Shown here in pieces: positions 32,861 to 43,799 of a stretch of 64,000 nucleotides of DNA. The stretch comes from Gymnothorax reevesii (taxonomy: Eukaryota; Chordata; Actinopteri; Anguilliformes; Muraenidae), in contig CM056582.1 in the NCBI GenBank assembly GCA_029721435.1, positions 42,490,611 through 42,554,610 of the forward strand, given 5' to 3'. Both the position numbers and the translations under genes were made by a program. The notes under the pieces were generated by a model. That model did no database searches and was not told the origin of the DNA. It saw nothing but the letters and a program-made list of their open reading frames with translations. Position 1 is the first letter of the stretch, and every line of letters begins with the position of its first letter.

Positions 32861-33310
32861 TGTGATGGCGTTGGTGTTTAGACGCCAAGAGCAGTGGCCA
32901 GAAATAAATGTAAAATCCAGCAGCGTGCTGAGAGACTAAATAAAAAGGAAATCACAGGGCTCGCGCTACCAACGGACCTGACGCTGTCCGTGGTAGCCAA
33001 CTGGCGAGCTCGAACACGATACGAAAGAAAAGGGAAATAAATCAGAAAAATCCCTTACTCACTAACACTATTACTCTTATGCAGCTAAGATCCTGCCAAT
33101 ACTCTATCATCTCAAAGTACCTTACCGGCTAAAGCGTTAAGTGCAAAATGACACTCCAGCAACACGAACGAGGAAGGGCAGGAGCTTAAATAGAGTCTGG
33201 GCAACGCCCCCAATCAATGCCAGCTGGCTAAGGAATCCGACGTTGAGCAAAACGATATGGTCCCGGACGAGAGTAACAAAAGGAGCTAACAAAGCTCCCA
33301 AACCATGACA
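32861..33310 (-). repeat. 3' LTR of the Gypsy element
   Basis: On the minus strand it begins TGTCATGGTTTGGGAGC right after the polypurine tract and contains a TATA-like tatttaagctcc near 33,190. The 3' end is placed at about 32,861 (...CATCACACA) from the expected CA ending; with no 5' LTR present this is approximate. Confidence 0.6.
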
Positions 33311-33334
33311 GGACCCCCCCTCTAAAGGACAGCT

Positions 33335-34700
33335 CCAGAAGTCCCCAAGGAACCCCGCGCACGAAAATCTGAAATAAGCGAGGGGTCCAGAATATCCCAC
33401 GAAGGGACCCACCACCGCTCCTCGGGACCATATCTCTCCCAATCGACCAGGAACTGGACCCCGCGCCCAACGCGCCTCTCGGCCAGAATGCGGCGCACGG
33501 TATAAACCGGCCCGCCCTCAACCATGCGCGGTGGCGGTGGAGGCGTGTCGACGGGCGCCAGGACGCTGGTGCTAACCGGTTTAATCCGGGAGACGTGGAA
33601 CGCAGGATGTATGTGCAAAGATCTCGGGTGCTTCAACTGGACCGTAACCGGATTGATCTTACGTACAATCTTGAACAGGCCGATATTGCGGCGCGCCAGT
33701 TCTCGGGATTCCACCTTCAACGGGAGGACCTGGGTGGACAGCCAAACTCTCTGCCCAACCCGATAAGACGGGACCAAGACCTGCTTGATCTGATGGGCCC
33801 CCAGGTGCCCTGCCAAGCGGGAAGAGCGTCCCCACTGGAGAACCTGCGGCCCAACTCCATGCGGGACAAACAAACAACCAGGAGGCTCCCCCCCAGGACC
33901 GGGACCAGACCTCAATGCCTCACGAACCACCGCCCCAACCTCCCACCAAACAGGTGCCACGATTTGGGCAGAAGGAACAACAGGCTCTGGGGTAGGATCG
34001 CTATCCGTGCGATCGTACATTCGTGACAGCCCTTCAGGCGTAATATTTTTAGAGCCCAGGCGGTACGTGAGTGTAAAATTGAAGCGGTTAGAAACCAATG
34101 ACCATCGCGCCTGCCGGGAATTACGCCGTTTGGTCTGTTGTATATTTTGGAGGTTTTTGTGGTCGGGTTCGAACCACAAAAGGGTGCTCAGCTCCCTCCA
34201 ACCAGTGGCGCCACTCGAGCGCCAGCTTGACCGCTAATAACTCCCGGTCACCAATACTATAATTGCGTTCAACAGCGGACAAAGACCGGAAGTAGGACGC
34301 ACATGGGTGGAGCTTATCATCCCAACGAGGGCACTGGGACAGAATAGCACCCACGCCCATCTCTGAAGCATCTACCTCCACAACAAATGGGAGGGAGGGA
34401 TCGGGCAAAACCAAAATAGGCTTCGAGCTAAAACGTTTCTTTAATTCCTGAAAAGCAGCATCAGCTGCAGGAGACCAAAAAAACGCTGAGGAGGCATTCC
34501 TTTTAGTGAGCGCAATAATGGGGGCACCAACCACGCTAAAATTATGAATAAACCTCCTATAAGAGTTCGCGAAGCCCAGAAAACGTTGGACCTCTTTAAC
34601 ACTCTGCGGTGCAGGCCAATTCATGACCGCAGCCACCTTGTCTGGGTCCATCCGCACCGACCCCTCAGAATCTAATGAATCTGTGACAGATTCCGAATCA
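33335..34700 (-). pseudogene. Gypsy pol: RT end, RNase H, partial integrase, chromodomain
   Basis: Starts with [19 protein letters not shown] and [18 protein letters not shown] (RT thumb/connection), then [18 protein letters not shown] and [20 protein letters not shown] (RNase H, with catalytic D and E). After a frame break at about 34,150 it continues with [14 protein letters not shown]. The integrase zinc-binding start [15 protein letters not shown] (near 33,795) is followed directly by the integrase C-terminus ([31 protein letters not shown]), so the DDE core has been deleted. A chromodomain ([20 protein letters not shown], then PSWDIL) ends the protein. In intact relatives the chromodomain directs integration to particular chromatin. 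Confidence 0.85.
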
Positions 34701-34734
34701 CTGAAGTCCCCCAAAAAGTAATTTAAACTCTGGC

Positions 34735-34966
34735 TATCCTCTGGGGGACGCTCGAAGGACAGAACCCATTTCCCTTCCGAACATTAATCCCCATAGAACT
34801 TGCTGTTAGGAGTAAAAGATTTACTATTGAAGCGTTCGTAGACTCAGGCGCAGTTGATTGTTTCATGGATTTTAAGTAGGCTAGGAGGTACTCTGTCCCT
34901 ACTGTTGCACTTTCACAATCACGTTCTGTCAGAAATTTGGACGGTCGCCTGCTGGGAACGGGTGAA
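34735..34966 (+). pseudogene. Gypsy aspartic protease fragment, inverted
   Basis: Plus-strand translation reads LIPIELAVRSKRFTIEAFVD, then SGAVDCFMDF, and after a stop SVPTVALSQSRSVRNLDGRL and LGTG. FVDSGA is the retroviral-type protease active site with its catalytic Asp, and the LDGR...GTG end is typical of fish Gypsy protease. The orientation is opposite to the pol fragment beside it, so an inversion or a second element is required. Confidence 0.7.
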
Positions 34967-36585
34967 TCCAAGTATATGATGTCATAAGCCCAGCTCTGGT
35001 CATAAGTCCTGGTGGCCTCTTCAAAAAATTCCCGAAGGTTAGTTAGGCATGACCTTCCCTTCCGAAAACCATGTTGGCTATCCCTCAAGATACTGTTACT
35101 TTCAAGAAATAAGTCCAGCTCATCTTTTATGATAGATTCCAATATTTTGCACGCAATGCAAGTTAAACTGACTGGCCTGTAATTTCCTGGCTCGGTACGG
35201 TCTCCTTTCTTATACAGTATATTAGTATTATATTGCCCTGTTTCCTATCATTTGGTATTTCTCCAGTTTCTAAAGACCGTCTGAAGATGGCGTATAGCAG
35301 CTTAAAGATGATCTCACAAACTTCCCTGAACACTCTAGGATATAAGCCCGCCGCCTTATCTGCCTTTAGTTTATGCAACTTGTCTAATACTTCGTTATCC
35401 CGAGCCTCAATTTCTGCTAAATAATCTTGAGCATTTGACATGCCCTCTGGCCAAGTAAAGACCCCCTCTGTGGTAAAATTCTCAACAAAGTAACTGTTTA
35501 AGGCATCCGCAATATCCTTGTTATCATATAGCAGCGATCTGTTTTTATTCTTTATGCACTTAACCTGCTCTTTTTTTTAATTTTTTTTAATAAATTTGGC
35601 ATCTCCAATCCCACCCGAATCTGGAATGCCCAATTGGGGAACTATGTACAAAGCTTGCTCGTATGCGACCTCTTGCTGCCAACTCAGGATAGTGAGACAG
35701 TTCACGGCTCTCCTCCGAAGCACGTGCCTGCCTGCCACTGATTCTTATACACTCGTTGGTTGAATCTTCGCAAGTTCAGAACTAGGGCGGAGGATACACG
35801 GACATGAACCAACCCGGAGTCTTCCTGACGAGCGCCCCTCCGGCCAACAGGAGGCGCTGGAGCAACGAACAAAGCTGTTGTTGAATACCCAAATCCGGCA
35901 GTCCCTTCCAATTTGAAACCCTGTAGCGCGATAGCCAATTGTGCGCTACACTGAAAAGGCTGCCGACCGCTGCCGGTGGGTACGCCGGGGCTCGAACTCG
36001 CAACGTGGTGATCACCTCTGCCTTAACCGTGTGAGCCACCCAGCAGCTTACTTCACCTGCTCTTTAACTTTCCTTTTTCTGCTACAGTACTGAAAGAAGG
36101 GCTTAGGGTTAGTTTTTGCCCCCTGTGCAATTTGTCTCTCATAAAGTCTTCCAGCATTCCTATGCTCTTTTTTGACCACAGCCCGCATTTTACAGTATTC
36201 AGCCTTAGTATTCTCATTGTTATCCTGTATGTACATCTTATAAAGATTCATCTTTTCCCTCAAAATCCTACGAATACTTTTGGTTATCCACTGAGGATTC
36301 TGCTTTTTCAGCCAACTTTTTGACACCTTTGGAATGAATCTGCATTGTGATTCAAGTAAAATTTCCTTAAAACTTTCCCACATCTCATTTACGGACTCAT
36401 AGTCCAGGAGTGTCTCCCATTTCATTTCACCTAGATATGAGCGCATCCTGTCAAAGTTTGCTCGCCTAAAATTGAAAATTTTTGTTTTAGAATACACCTT
36501 TTTAACTTCCCATGAAACATCAAAATTAACAGCAGAGTGATCGCTTGTCCCAAGTGGCTCCAGTACCTCAACATTGCTAATTCTA
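34967..36585 (-). mobile_element. CR1 LINE fragment, copy 2, split by a SINE
   Basis: Very close to the copy at about 10,250-11,400. It encodes part of the endonuclease-RT linker (SVNEMWESFKEILLESQ, KKQNPQWITKSIRRILREK) and the first RT motifs (NSILRDSQHGFRKGRSCLTN). Left and right ends are abrupt: homology stops at 34,967 within the RT and at 36,585 within the endonuclease, so it is truncated on both sides. It abuts the inverted Gypsy protease. Confidence 0.85.
35573..36054 (-). mobile_element. tRNA-derived SINE with 10-bp target duplication
   Basis: Inserted in the CR1 fragment: acctgctctt occurs at 35,563-35,572 and 36,055-36,064. On the minus strand the head has a pol III A-box-like tggctcacacggttaag (near 36,035-36,019) and a B-box-like gagttcgagccc (near 36,000-35,988). 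The 3' end is A-rich (T-rich at 35,573-35,600 on the plus strand). The ~480-bp body includes gatagccaattgtgcgc, reminiscent of fish SINEs. Internal promoter boxes suggest it was once transcribed by RNA polymerase III. Confidence 0.8.
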
Positions 36586-38384
36586 TGAATGATTTATTTT
36601 CATTATTATAATCCATATAGTATCACTATTGAGTACATTATCAGTGTAGCCCTTCAGTGATCTGTCATTTCGTAATACTTTCTTAATAATCACATGCTTT
36701 TACATTGGTCTTGATTATTCTGAAAATAAATTGAGTGATTATTCATCAAGCGAAATTGAACAGCAACACCTTGAAAGCAATTTTGCGTTTAAGGGTCGGA
36801 GGCTCAGAACAAGTTATTTGAATATCCTGCAACACCAGCGTTACCACCAGAGGGAGGCTGAGCTTTAGGAAGTTAAGCCAGATTTTACCATGAGTAGCAC
36901 CGAAAGAGATAAATGATCCCGCACTTGTTTCGTTTCTCAGTGGCTGGAAGCTACTATGAGGTTATAAGAAATCTGTTCATAAAGGTAAAATAACTTACTT
37001 GCTTCCTTATTGATAAAGTCATGGAGCAACTCTGCTTTATCCTGCTTTGTATGTGATCGCGTTTTAAGTTACTCATGCCATAATATAGGCACCCAGCGAG
37101 CTATAGCTAGTTATTGTTAGGGAAGGAAAATCTATAGTAGTTGATTATTGATAATCATATTTAAGCGATATAATTTGGTTTTTGCCTTAACTTTATTGGC
37201 TAGCTACCTGAACAAGGCATGAGCTTATCTGATATTATTTGTGGTGCCTTTGTGTGTTCCAGCTGTACTTACAGATTTTTGGTATGATATCGAACTTGCT
37301 ACCTAGCTCAAGAGCAATTGCTGTTACAGCCAGATAGAGAAGGTCGGGTGAAAACCAAATCAAATTGCCTAAATATGATAGCTATTAACAAAAATTTTCC
37401 TTCGCTATTGATCACTAGCTAGCAAGATAGCTATATAATAAAAAAGAATTGTAAACGCGATCACATGTATAGCTAGCAGTATAACGAGTCTGTAAATAAC
37501 ACGTCTCTAACTTAGCCACATGCTTGTATACAGTTGACAAACTGTTGATCAGCAATGAAGGAAGTGGGTTGGGTGTGGTGCATGATCATGTTGAAAGGAA
37601 AGCTTCCGATGCAGGGTGCACACGCACTTGGTGGGCATGTCCTAAACTTGTTGTCCGCAGAGCCAAAACAATGGTAATGGTTATAATGAGTGGAAAAAAT
37701 TTTTTCCAGCCTGGACCATAGTGCTCAGTGCTACTCTGCGAAGCAGCACCTTAACCACGTGAGTTAACAAGGGAGCCAAACAATAACATCATTTTTGATC
37801 ATAAATCCAGTCTGCTAGAAATATAAAACAAGACTAAGACATGAACAAATTACAATAGGCAGACAATGGTTGATGCACTCAACTTTCTTAGAGTGTGTCC
37901 CTGTTTCCCACAAATTAGATTATCAGTAAGGAGCCCTTTTCGCTCGTTTTTTGTGGGTGGCAGGGTGCGCGAGATGAAAGGGTGTTCAAAATGCCTCTTT
38001 TATTCTCTTCACGTATGAGTGAGTGTCCAGAAAGTGTTTTATTCATCATCTCCATGACATTGGCTTTCTATAGAGGAATAATTTTTCCACTTTTTGATTT
38101 TTCAATAAATTTCTTCTTTAAGTAATACTGTCATCACAGCGGGTTGACTCCCACAGTAAAGGCATGCTGGTTTTGCAAGAGTGACCGTTATGGCATTTAA
38201 TCAAATCGAACCATGCCAGTGCCAACAAGCGCCCGCAGCCTCTCAACAGTAGCTCATTATTGGCTTTGGGCTGCTCAGGGATATGGGAAGGTTCGGGTTC
38301 ACATCGTTTGTTGCTTCAGCCCTCCAGGTGACGATCCATTTTGGTTAATTCTCAGGTTGTGTTCTGAACAAGCGCCTTTTAAAA

Positions 38385-38390
<6 letters not shown>
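36586..38390. other. unassigned
   Basis: AT-rich sequence with no coding motif. A segment at about 38,210-38,390 holds a B-box-like ggttcgggttcac and ends in an A-run before the TA microsatellite, so it might be a SINE remnant; the evidence is weak. Confidence 0.3.

Positions 38391-38424
<34 letters not shown>
38391..38424. repeat. (TA)n microsatellite
   Basis: A TA run immediately left of the hAT element at 38,425; its last 8 bp (atatatac) are the hAT target duplication. Confidence 0.85.
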
Positions 38425-39255
38425 TAGGGGTGTAACGGTTCACCATACCCATGATTCAGTTCAACTTTCGGGTTTTAAGTGACGGTTTGGTTCAAACTTC
38501 AGTTCGGTTTAAACATTAAAAAAATTAAAAACACTGATATTTTTAGTTGTTGAAAACCTCCAGACAAATTGTCTTGACTTTATTGCAATATTAAGAACAT
38601 GTACATGACTCAATTATATGTTATAATAACATCTCTTTAGACCAGTCCTCAATAATAAGGTACTTCTAATTAACCTCAATTAACCAAGAATAATAAAATA
38701 AACATTTGTATTATGATCAGTCTCCTTTGTCATAGTAAAATAAGTGAAACTGTTCTTAAACCAGTCTGAGGTATAATAAAAAGTGTTTAAATAAATAAAA
38801 TATAAAATATAAATATATAAAATATAGCGACAAATAACTTGCGTTTGGGTAACGACGTGACCAGCATCCTCTGTCGTCTCAATAGGAAACCCAAAATGTC
38901 TCCACACGGCCGACCGGAATGTGGCTGGGGGTGCTGCTAGTTCGGGTTTGTCCGTCATTGCCGTCAACTCGCTTGTGAGGTTATGCTGCATTCTTCTTCT
39001 TCTTCTTCTTCTTTTTAGAGTTTTATGGCAGTTTACAAACCATATGGTGCATTACCGCCACCTACTGAGTTTACATAATCGCTTACATTATTGTGAAAAG
39101 AAACCGGGAGGAAAAGTTATGCTGCATTCAAGTGCTCCTCGGAATTATGACATGCGCGGCGGCCAAACCGCGGTTCAAGATGACAGAACGAGTAGTTGAA
39201 CCAAAGTACTTTGAACCGTGGTTTTCCGGCTCGGTTAAAAACCGTTACACCCCTA
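38425..39255. mobile_element. non-autonomous hAT element
   Basis: Inverted termini TAGGGGTGTAACGGTT and the complement of aaccgttacaccccta. The 8-bp duplication atatatac lies at 38,417-38,424 and 39,256-39,263. Length 831 bp including a nested LINE tail. No transposase frame. The termini resemble the common fish hAT ends with the GGGTGTAACGG motif. Confidence 0.9.
38994..39115 (-). mobile_element. 5'-truncated LINE tail with (GAA)n end
   Basis: 122 bp inserted in the hAT, flanked by a 14-bp duplication gttatgctgcattc (38,980-38,993 and 39,116-39,129). On the minus strand it contains gtaggtggcggtaatgcacc and ends in (gaa)n, matching from memory the 3' end of a fish non-LTR retrotransposon. 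Confidence 0.8.
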
Positions 39256-39367
39256 ATATATACATATTGTCCCGGGGGGAACCTAAACTATCCTATCACT
39301 GAAATGTCCCTCCAACTTTCATCTCTAAAAACCACTTATATACCCTTTCATGCAGGTACGTCCATGT

Positions 39368-39430
39368 CAGGGATGGATTGTAGGTCGTCTGGGCCCCTGG
39401 GCAAAGACTTTGCAGACGCCCCCCCCCATT
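39368..39430. mobile_element. hAT terminus (CAGGGATGGATT type)
   Basis: CAGGGATGGATTGTAGG... followed by ctgggcccctgggcaaag matches, inverted, the terminus at 44,484 and the one at 6,091. It may be the left end of hAT copy B, but the 8-bp flanks differ (gtccatgt against aagaacat). It could also belong to another copy. Confidence 0.55.
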
Positions 39431-40112
39431 AAAAAAAAAACTTAAAAATTAAATTCGCAAAAACGCCAGAACGCTATTGTTGCAGTGCTCAATCCATGCA
39501 GTTAGCAACATTACACAACCTAATGTGCTAGTTTGAACGTGAAGAAATTGAAGCGTCGGTTTGTTGTTTTACATTTTTCCAAAAGAAGACAACTACAGCC
39601 TGGCACATTTAACCGCTAACATCTCAACAGCCAGGGTTCTGTGTGTAATCAGAGTTAAATGCAATAAAGCAGAAAGACTGTTAGAAGGGTAGCTATATGC
39701 ACATGGCCAACAACAAAGTCAATGCAAAGACGCATGCAAAATTAAATTGTAAAGTAAGCACAATCACAAAGACGACCAACATCCTACCATATTGAAAACT
39801 ACTGGCTAAACCGCAACACGTGGGTTGTCTGTCAGAACTGCACCGTGTACTCATGTAGTTGAGAGGTGGCACTGCGTTAGCTAGACAGTCTGTCATGTTA
39901 TGAATCTGACCGTGGAATAAGATACAACACGTACACCCTACGTGAAATAAGAAGTCCAAATAATATTTCTTGTGACTTGGTAACTAGCGCCACGGCGGGC
40001 ATATGATAAAGGAAACCCGATTGTCTTACCTTAAATCTATGTGGCTACAGTAAATCTTGCTATTAGCTGTATGATCCATTTGTCTTCTTGCCGCCCATAC
40101 TATGAAAGTCTT
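39431..40112. other. unassigned, possibly the 3' flank of hAT copy B
   Basis: No coding motif. It lies between the hAT-type terminus at 39,368 and the start of homology to copy A at about 40,113, so it may be the 3' untranslated part of copy B that copy A lacks. Confidence 0.35.
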
Positions 40113-40239
40113 ACTTTGTTTAAATCTGCAATTGTAATGATACGTTCATTATATTGACTTTTGTTCTATTATTTTCTGCCATCTAGATTAAGCAAGGGAA
40201 GAAGAAAGGATTCTCTAACAGAGATTAAAACAAAAAACG

Positions 40240-40465
40240 AACACCACGTTGCACTTTCACACTGGCAGCCTGCTTGTGTTACGTTCTAAAGGAGGGGGGA
40301 GTTTCGATCCGAAACTTGTCCTTCCCATCAAATGCTACACCTGGCTCTGCACTTTCATTAGGCATTCTTTTCCGCTCCTTCGTGCGCTGGAGGTCATGCC
40401 TGTACTCTTGGGAGACAGTCGTGGTGACATTTAAAGCTGCACCTTCAAACACCTCAAAGTGATCT
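40240..40465 (-). pseudogene. hAT transposase copy B, C-terminal piece
   Basis: Corresponds to copy A 911-1,124. The reading contains FEVFEGAALNVTTTVS and GVAFDGKDKFRIETPPSF. It is cut at 40,465, where Harbinger sequence begins. The middle of the transposase (about 1.6 kb in copy A) is absent. Confidence 0.7.
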
Positions 40466-41471
40466 CATCAGCCAGGTTTTCAACGGGAAGCCACAGTCCC
40501 CTGTGGTGAATTAAGAGTCCATATTTTGGTATATTGTGAAATGAATTTTCAGTTTCCATCTGGTGATTCAACACATCAATAACATGGACCACACACTATT
40601 ATAAACCAATGTAGTTGTGGAGCCAAGAAAATGTGAGGCTGATCACGTCACGATAAAATTAACGCTCGTGTTTATTGACAAACGTACTTTACACACAGAC
40701 AATAAGGGGCTTGTTGAAAAGCTCCGACTCTGTAGTTTAAGAAGCAAAAAAACAAGACGTCACCAACTCTAATCACTGTGTCATGATACTATGATATTTG
40801 GGGGGCGCCACGTTGAGCATGCGTCAGGGGATTAATGTTGGGACGTTTACATGATTTACTTACCAAGAAGCCATCCATCCCGCACTGTTCCAGCTTGTAG
40901 CCTGTTCCCAACCATGCTATTAGTCAGGATGAATGAATTGTGTGTTGATCCAGGCCACCTCGCAACAATGTTACATATATGCATTTGCGCATCACATATG
41001 ATCTGTACATTGATGGAATGGAAATGCCTCCTGTTCACATAAACAAATTCATCTTGTGACAGTGCCTTTATAGCAATATGTTTGCAGTCAATAGCTCAGA
41101 TTACATTAGGAAAACCGGCCCTTGCTGCAAATTGCGCCTTGTTGTTGGCCTGTTCAACTGCAGTGTATGGGAATTTGATATACCTGGCTGACATTCGGAT
41201 AATTCCATCCCACACAGCTGGCATGGCTCGGCTCAGTGTCGACTGGGACACAGTTAATTGATCATCTGAGTATAAGGAATGATCTTCTTCACATTATTAA
41301 CAGTTTCCCAGCATCCCAAAGCAGGAAAAAAATATGTGCGCAAGAAATGAAGCTGTCGTGGAGCGCCACACTTTTCCTGGGTCACTTCACTTTTGATACA
41401 TCTGGACGTGACCGTGGAAAAATACGTGCACCGAGTTTTTGTGCGCACGTACTTTTTCTACATGAGGCCCC
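40466..41471 (-). mobile_element. PIF/Harbinger element inside hAT copy B
   Basis: Homology to copy A stops at 40,465 and restarts at about 41,472. The right end reads aggggcctcatgtagaaaaa inward, like a PIF/Harbinger terminus. The left end is not clear. It replaces the middle of the hAT transposase, so either the hAT had already lost this part or the event was accompanied by a deletion. Confidence 0.65.
40856..41290 (-). pseudogene. Harbinger (HARBI1-like) transposase fragment
   Basis: Minus-strand reading: SQSTLSRAMPAVWDGI, then FAARAGFPNVI, a stop, AIDCKHIAIKAL, YVNRRHFHSINVQIICDA, NIVARWPGSTHNSFIL and LQAGTVRDGWLLGK before a stop. AID (first catalytic Asp) and the DA in NVQIICDA are the DDE_Tnp_4 signatures, and WPGSTHNSF is highly typical. 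The third catalytic region is missing here. In vertebrates relatives include the domesticated HARBI1; this copy has a stop within the catalytic domain and is dead. Confidence 0.85.
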
Positions 41472-41472
41472 T

Positions 41473-41660
41473 GGTCACTCATAACATTAGCAATACTTGT
41501 TTCACTGATTTTCAGCGGATTATCAAAAAGTTCGAGATCGAAGGAATGTGTTTTAGGAAAACAGCCTGCTTTGCCTCCTTAATCTTTTTGCCTTTTCTTT
41601 TTGAAGCACCACTTTTTTGTTTGGGATCCATGTTATTGATGGCAAGTGTCTCTTGAGATG
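41473..41660 (-). pseudogene. hAT transposase copy B, N-terminal piece
   Basis: MDPKQKSGASKRKGKKIKE at about 41,629 corresponds to the start of copy A at 2,868. The frame continues KQAVFLKHIPSISNF and is then cut by the Harbinger junction at about 41,471. Confidence 0.75.
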
Positions 41661-42629
41661 CTAACATATAAACTTGTCTTGCAAATTCCAACTGTAAATA
41701 CTTCCTATGTTGTAAGAAACAAACGCACAATATTGAGGGTATGTATTAAAATAAGCTGGGTTATAACTATTAGCTACTAATAATGAATTATGTATAATAT
41801 TATTATATAATTTATTAAATAATTATTATGTATTTTAATATAAAACAATAAACAAAGAACAATACGATTTTTAAAAGGCTGCGAGTTACTAATTAGCAAC
41901 TGTATTAGACTAGCCTTTAAAAAGGCTTTGAACTGAACTGAAGGCTTTAATGCGTAATCGTATTACTACTAATAAGATATAACAAGCCTTTGATAAGACT
42001 TTTACCTTTAAAATAGGTTTTTAGTCTTTCAAAAATGTTATTAGGCTGTATAATATGCAGTATAATATAATATAATATACAAAAATAATATATAAAAAAT
42101 AATATGATGCAATATAAAGGGCAATGAGCCTTTACAAAGGCTGTTGGTTTTTAATCTTGTGATAACAAAATCTATGAAAGGCTGTATGAAGTACAGAGCA
42201 AGTTTTCAAGCTGAACTGTCTGAATGTGAGGAGTTTTGATACTGGCAGGGGGTTTTATAGCTACATTACATTTTCACTTGGATTTTCAAAAGTTCTTGTA
42301 GCAACTGATTGGCTCATTCATGTCTGTACCAGTGGTCTGACAGAAATGGACTAATCAGAGTGAGATGAAGATTCAACGGGGGGCGTGGCAAAAAAATAAC
42401 GCCCCCGCCAGTTGGGAGTGAGTAAGAGCACATGCACGAAAATTCTTTCCCAAAATGTGTTTCCCTTACAGATATCACCAAAACCTCCACTGTAAAAAAT
42501 ATATTAAAAAATGTACAAAATACAAATACCCTCCACAACAGTACAGGCCTCTGTAAGAGATTCAGACCTGTTTTTTCCTCACTTCATGCAAGTTGGACAG
42601 ACAGTCTGAGTGTATGATAAATAATATTT

Positions 42630-43765
42630 GACATGTCATACACCTCACATAAGTTTTAGAGTAATTTCTTTTTGTGCGGACCTGCCACCTTCTACATTAA
42701 GTGTTTGCTGTAGGAGCATTTGTTAGATGGCAGTTTCATCCTATCCATGTCTAATACTACTATAACTGTAGTAGTTGACTATTGGAGGCAGCCCTGTGGG
42801 AATTTGGAGCAATGTAACAATTTTCAACACTCTGAGTGAGAGAATGGGGGATGGGTAGCCACTATCTCCTACCAAAAAATGCATGCTGTCTTTGTGAGTT
42901 GCAGTTTCATCATCTGTCCCCAAACCAACATTGTGCTGCTGGGTGAAATTCGCTTGCAGTTTTGTATGAAGAAGTACTGTTGCATTTGTGCCAGAGATAG
43001 AGAGACCATTGGTGTCTTTACTACGGGATTAGGTGGGAAGTGGGAACATGAAACTAGTCAAATAGCTTGTTGTTTTCACATAAGTGAAATCACACCCTTG
43101 GCCAAATTCACTCAATTTACTCAGTGTCTAAGATGGCAGCCATTTGACAATTTGTTAATTTTAACGTAATACATATTTAGAAACAATAGGTAAGGGCATT
43201 TATAGCATGTTTGCAAACATTTGTTGTCAAATATGGTAGCTCGCCTCGCAGTTTCGCAGTATTTGCAACGATGTATGTAAGTGTACTGTAGTTCAAGAGG
43301 TTCAAGGAGCCATGGTAAATGAAGAGACCAAGGCTCTGGTAGTGAGAAGGTTTCATGGGAGAACACAGAGCTTGTGTAATGCCTTTTAGGGCGTACTCAC
43401 GCCAGCTGTCATTAGTTAACAAGCTAGTTCTGGTATTGAGTGAAATAAAAATATTGATTATGAAATCAGAAAATATTAGAACCGGTCCAGTTTTACTCAA
43501 CAGTGCAGACTGATAATGCAGTTTCAATGTCATGTCATATAATTCACTATGCTCTGAAACAATGTATTTAAAAAAACACCAGTTATTAACAACTTCATCA
43601 AATGCATTGACATATTTATTATTTGGAGTCTTGTCATTGACGTCATGTTTGAGATCCTTGCTGGGGCACGGTTAGCGATCACACTACACATGTATCGTGC
43701 TAGAGTCCACCTCTTCTTGGTGTACTAGTGTATCATACCCAGATATGAAAGACCGATCAAACCAG
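42630..43765. mobile_element. unclassified insertion in hAT copy B
   Basis: Copy A reads through from gataaataatattt to gactttgggaatcaag with only ~6 bp between; copy B has about 1.1 kb here. A minus-strand frame (42,741-42,923) contains FLVGDSGYPSP, similar to the GDSGYP block of Harbinger transposases that normally follows DGWLL, but the rest does not match. It may be a second Harbinger remnant. Termini and target duplication were not resolved. Confidence 0.4.
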
Positions 43766-43799
43766 ACTTTGGGAATCAAGTGTACTTGGGTACAGTATG

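Larger units (their letters stand above)
32861..34720 (-). mobile_element. truncated, internally deleted Gypsy (chromovirus-type) retrotransposon
   Basis: From 34,720 down: the end of reverse transcriptase, RNase H, the start and end of integrase, a chromodomain, a polypurine tract (complement of 33,313-33,326) and a 3' LTR starting TGTCATGG at 33,310. The catalytic RT core and 5' half are missing. A protease piece of a Gypsy element lies just outside in the opposite orientation (34,735-34,966), so the locus has been inverted or rearranged. Confidence 0.8.

Noticed and set aside
33228..34237. Plus-strand and alternate-frame ORFs over the Gypsy pol
   Set aside because: The minus-strand frame carries the RNase H and chromodomain motifs; the others do not.
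38213..38482. 89-aa frame with an IYIYIY stretch
   Set aside because: Translation of the (TA)n microsatellite.
42741..42923. Firm Harbinger transposase call from the GDSGYP block
   Set aside because: Only one short block matches and the remainder diverges; left as an unclassified insertion.
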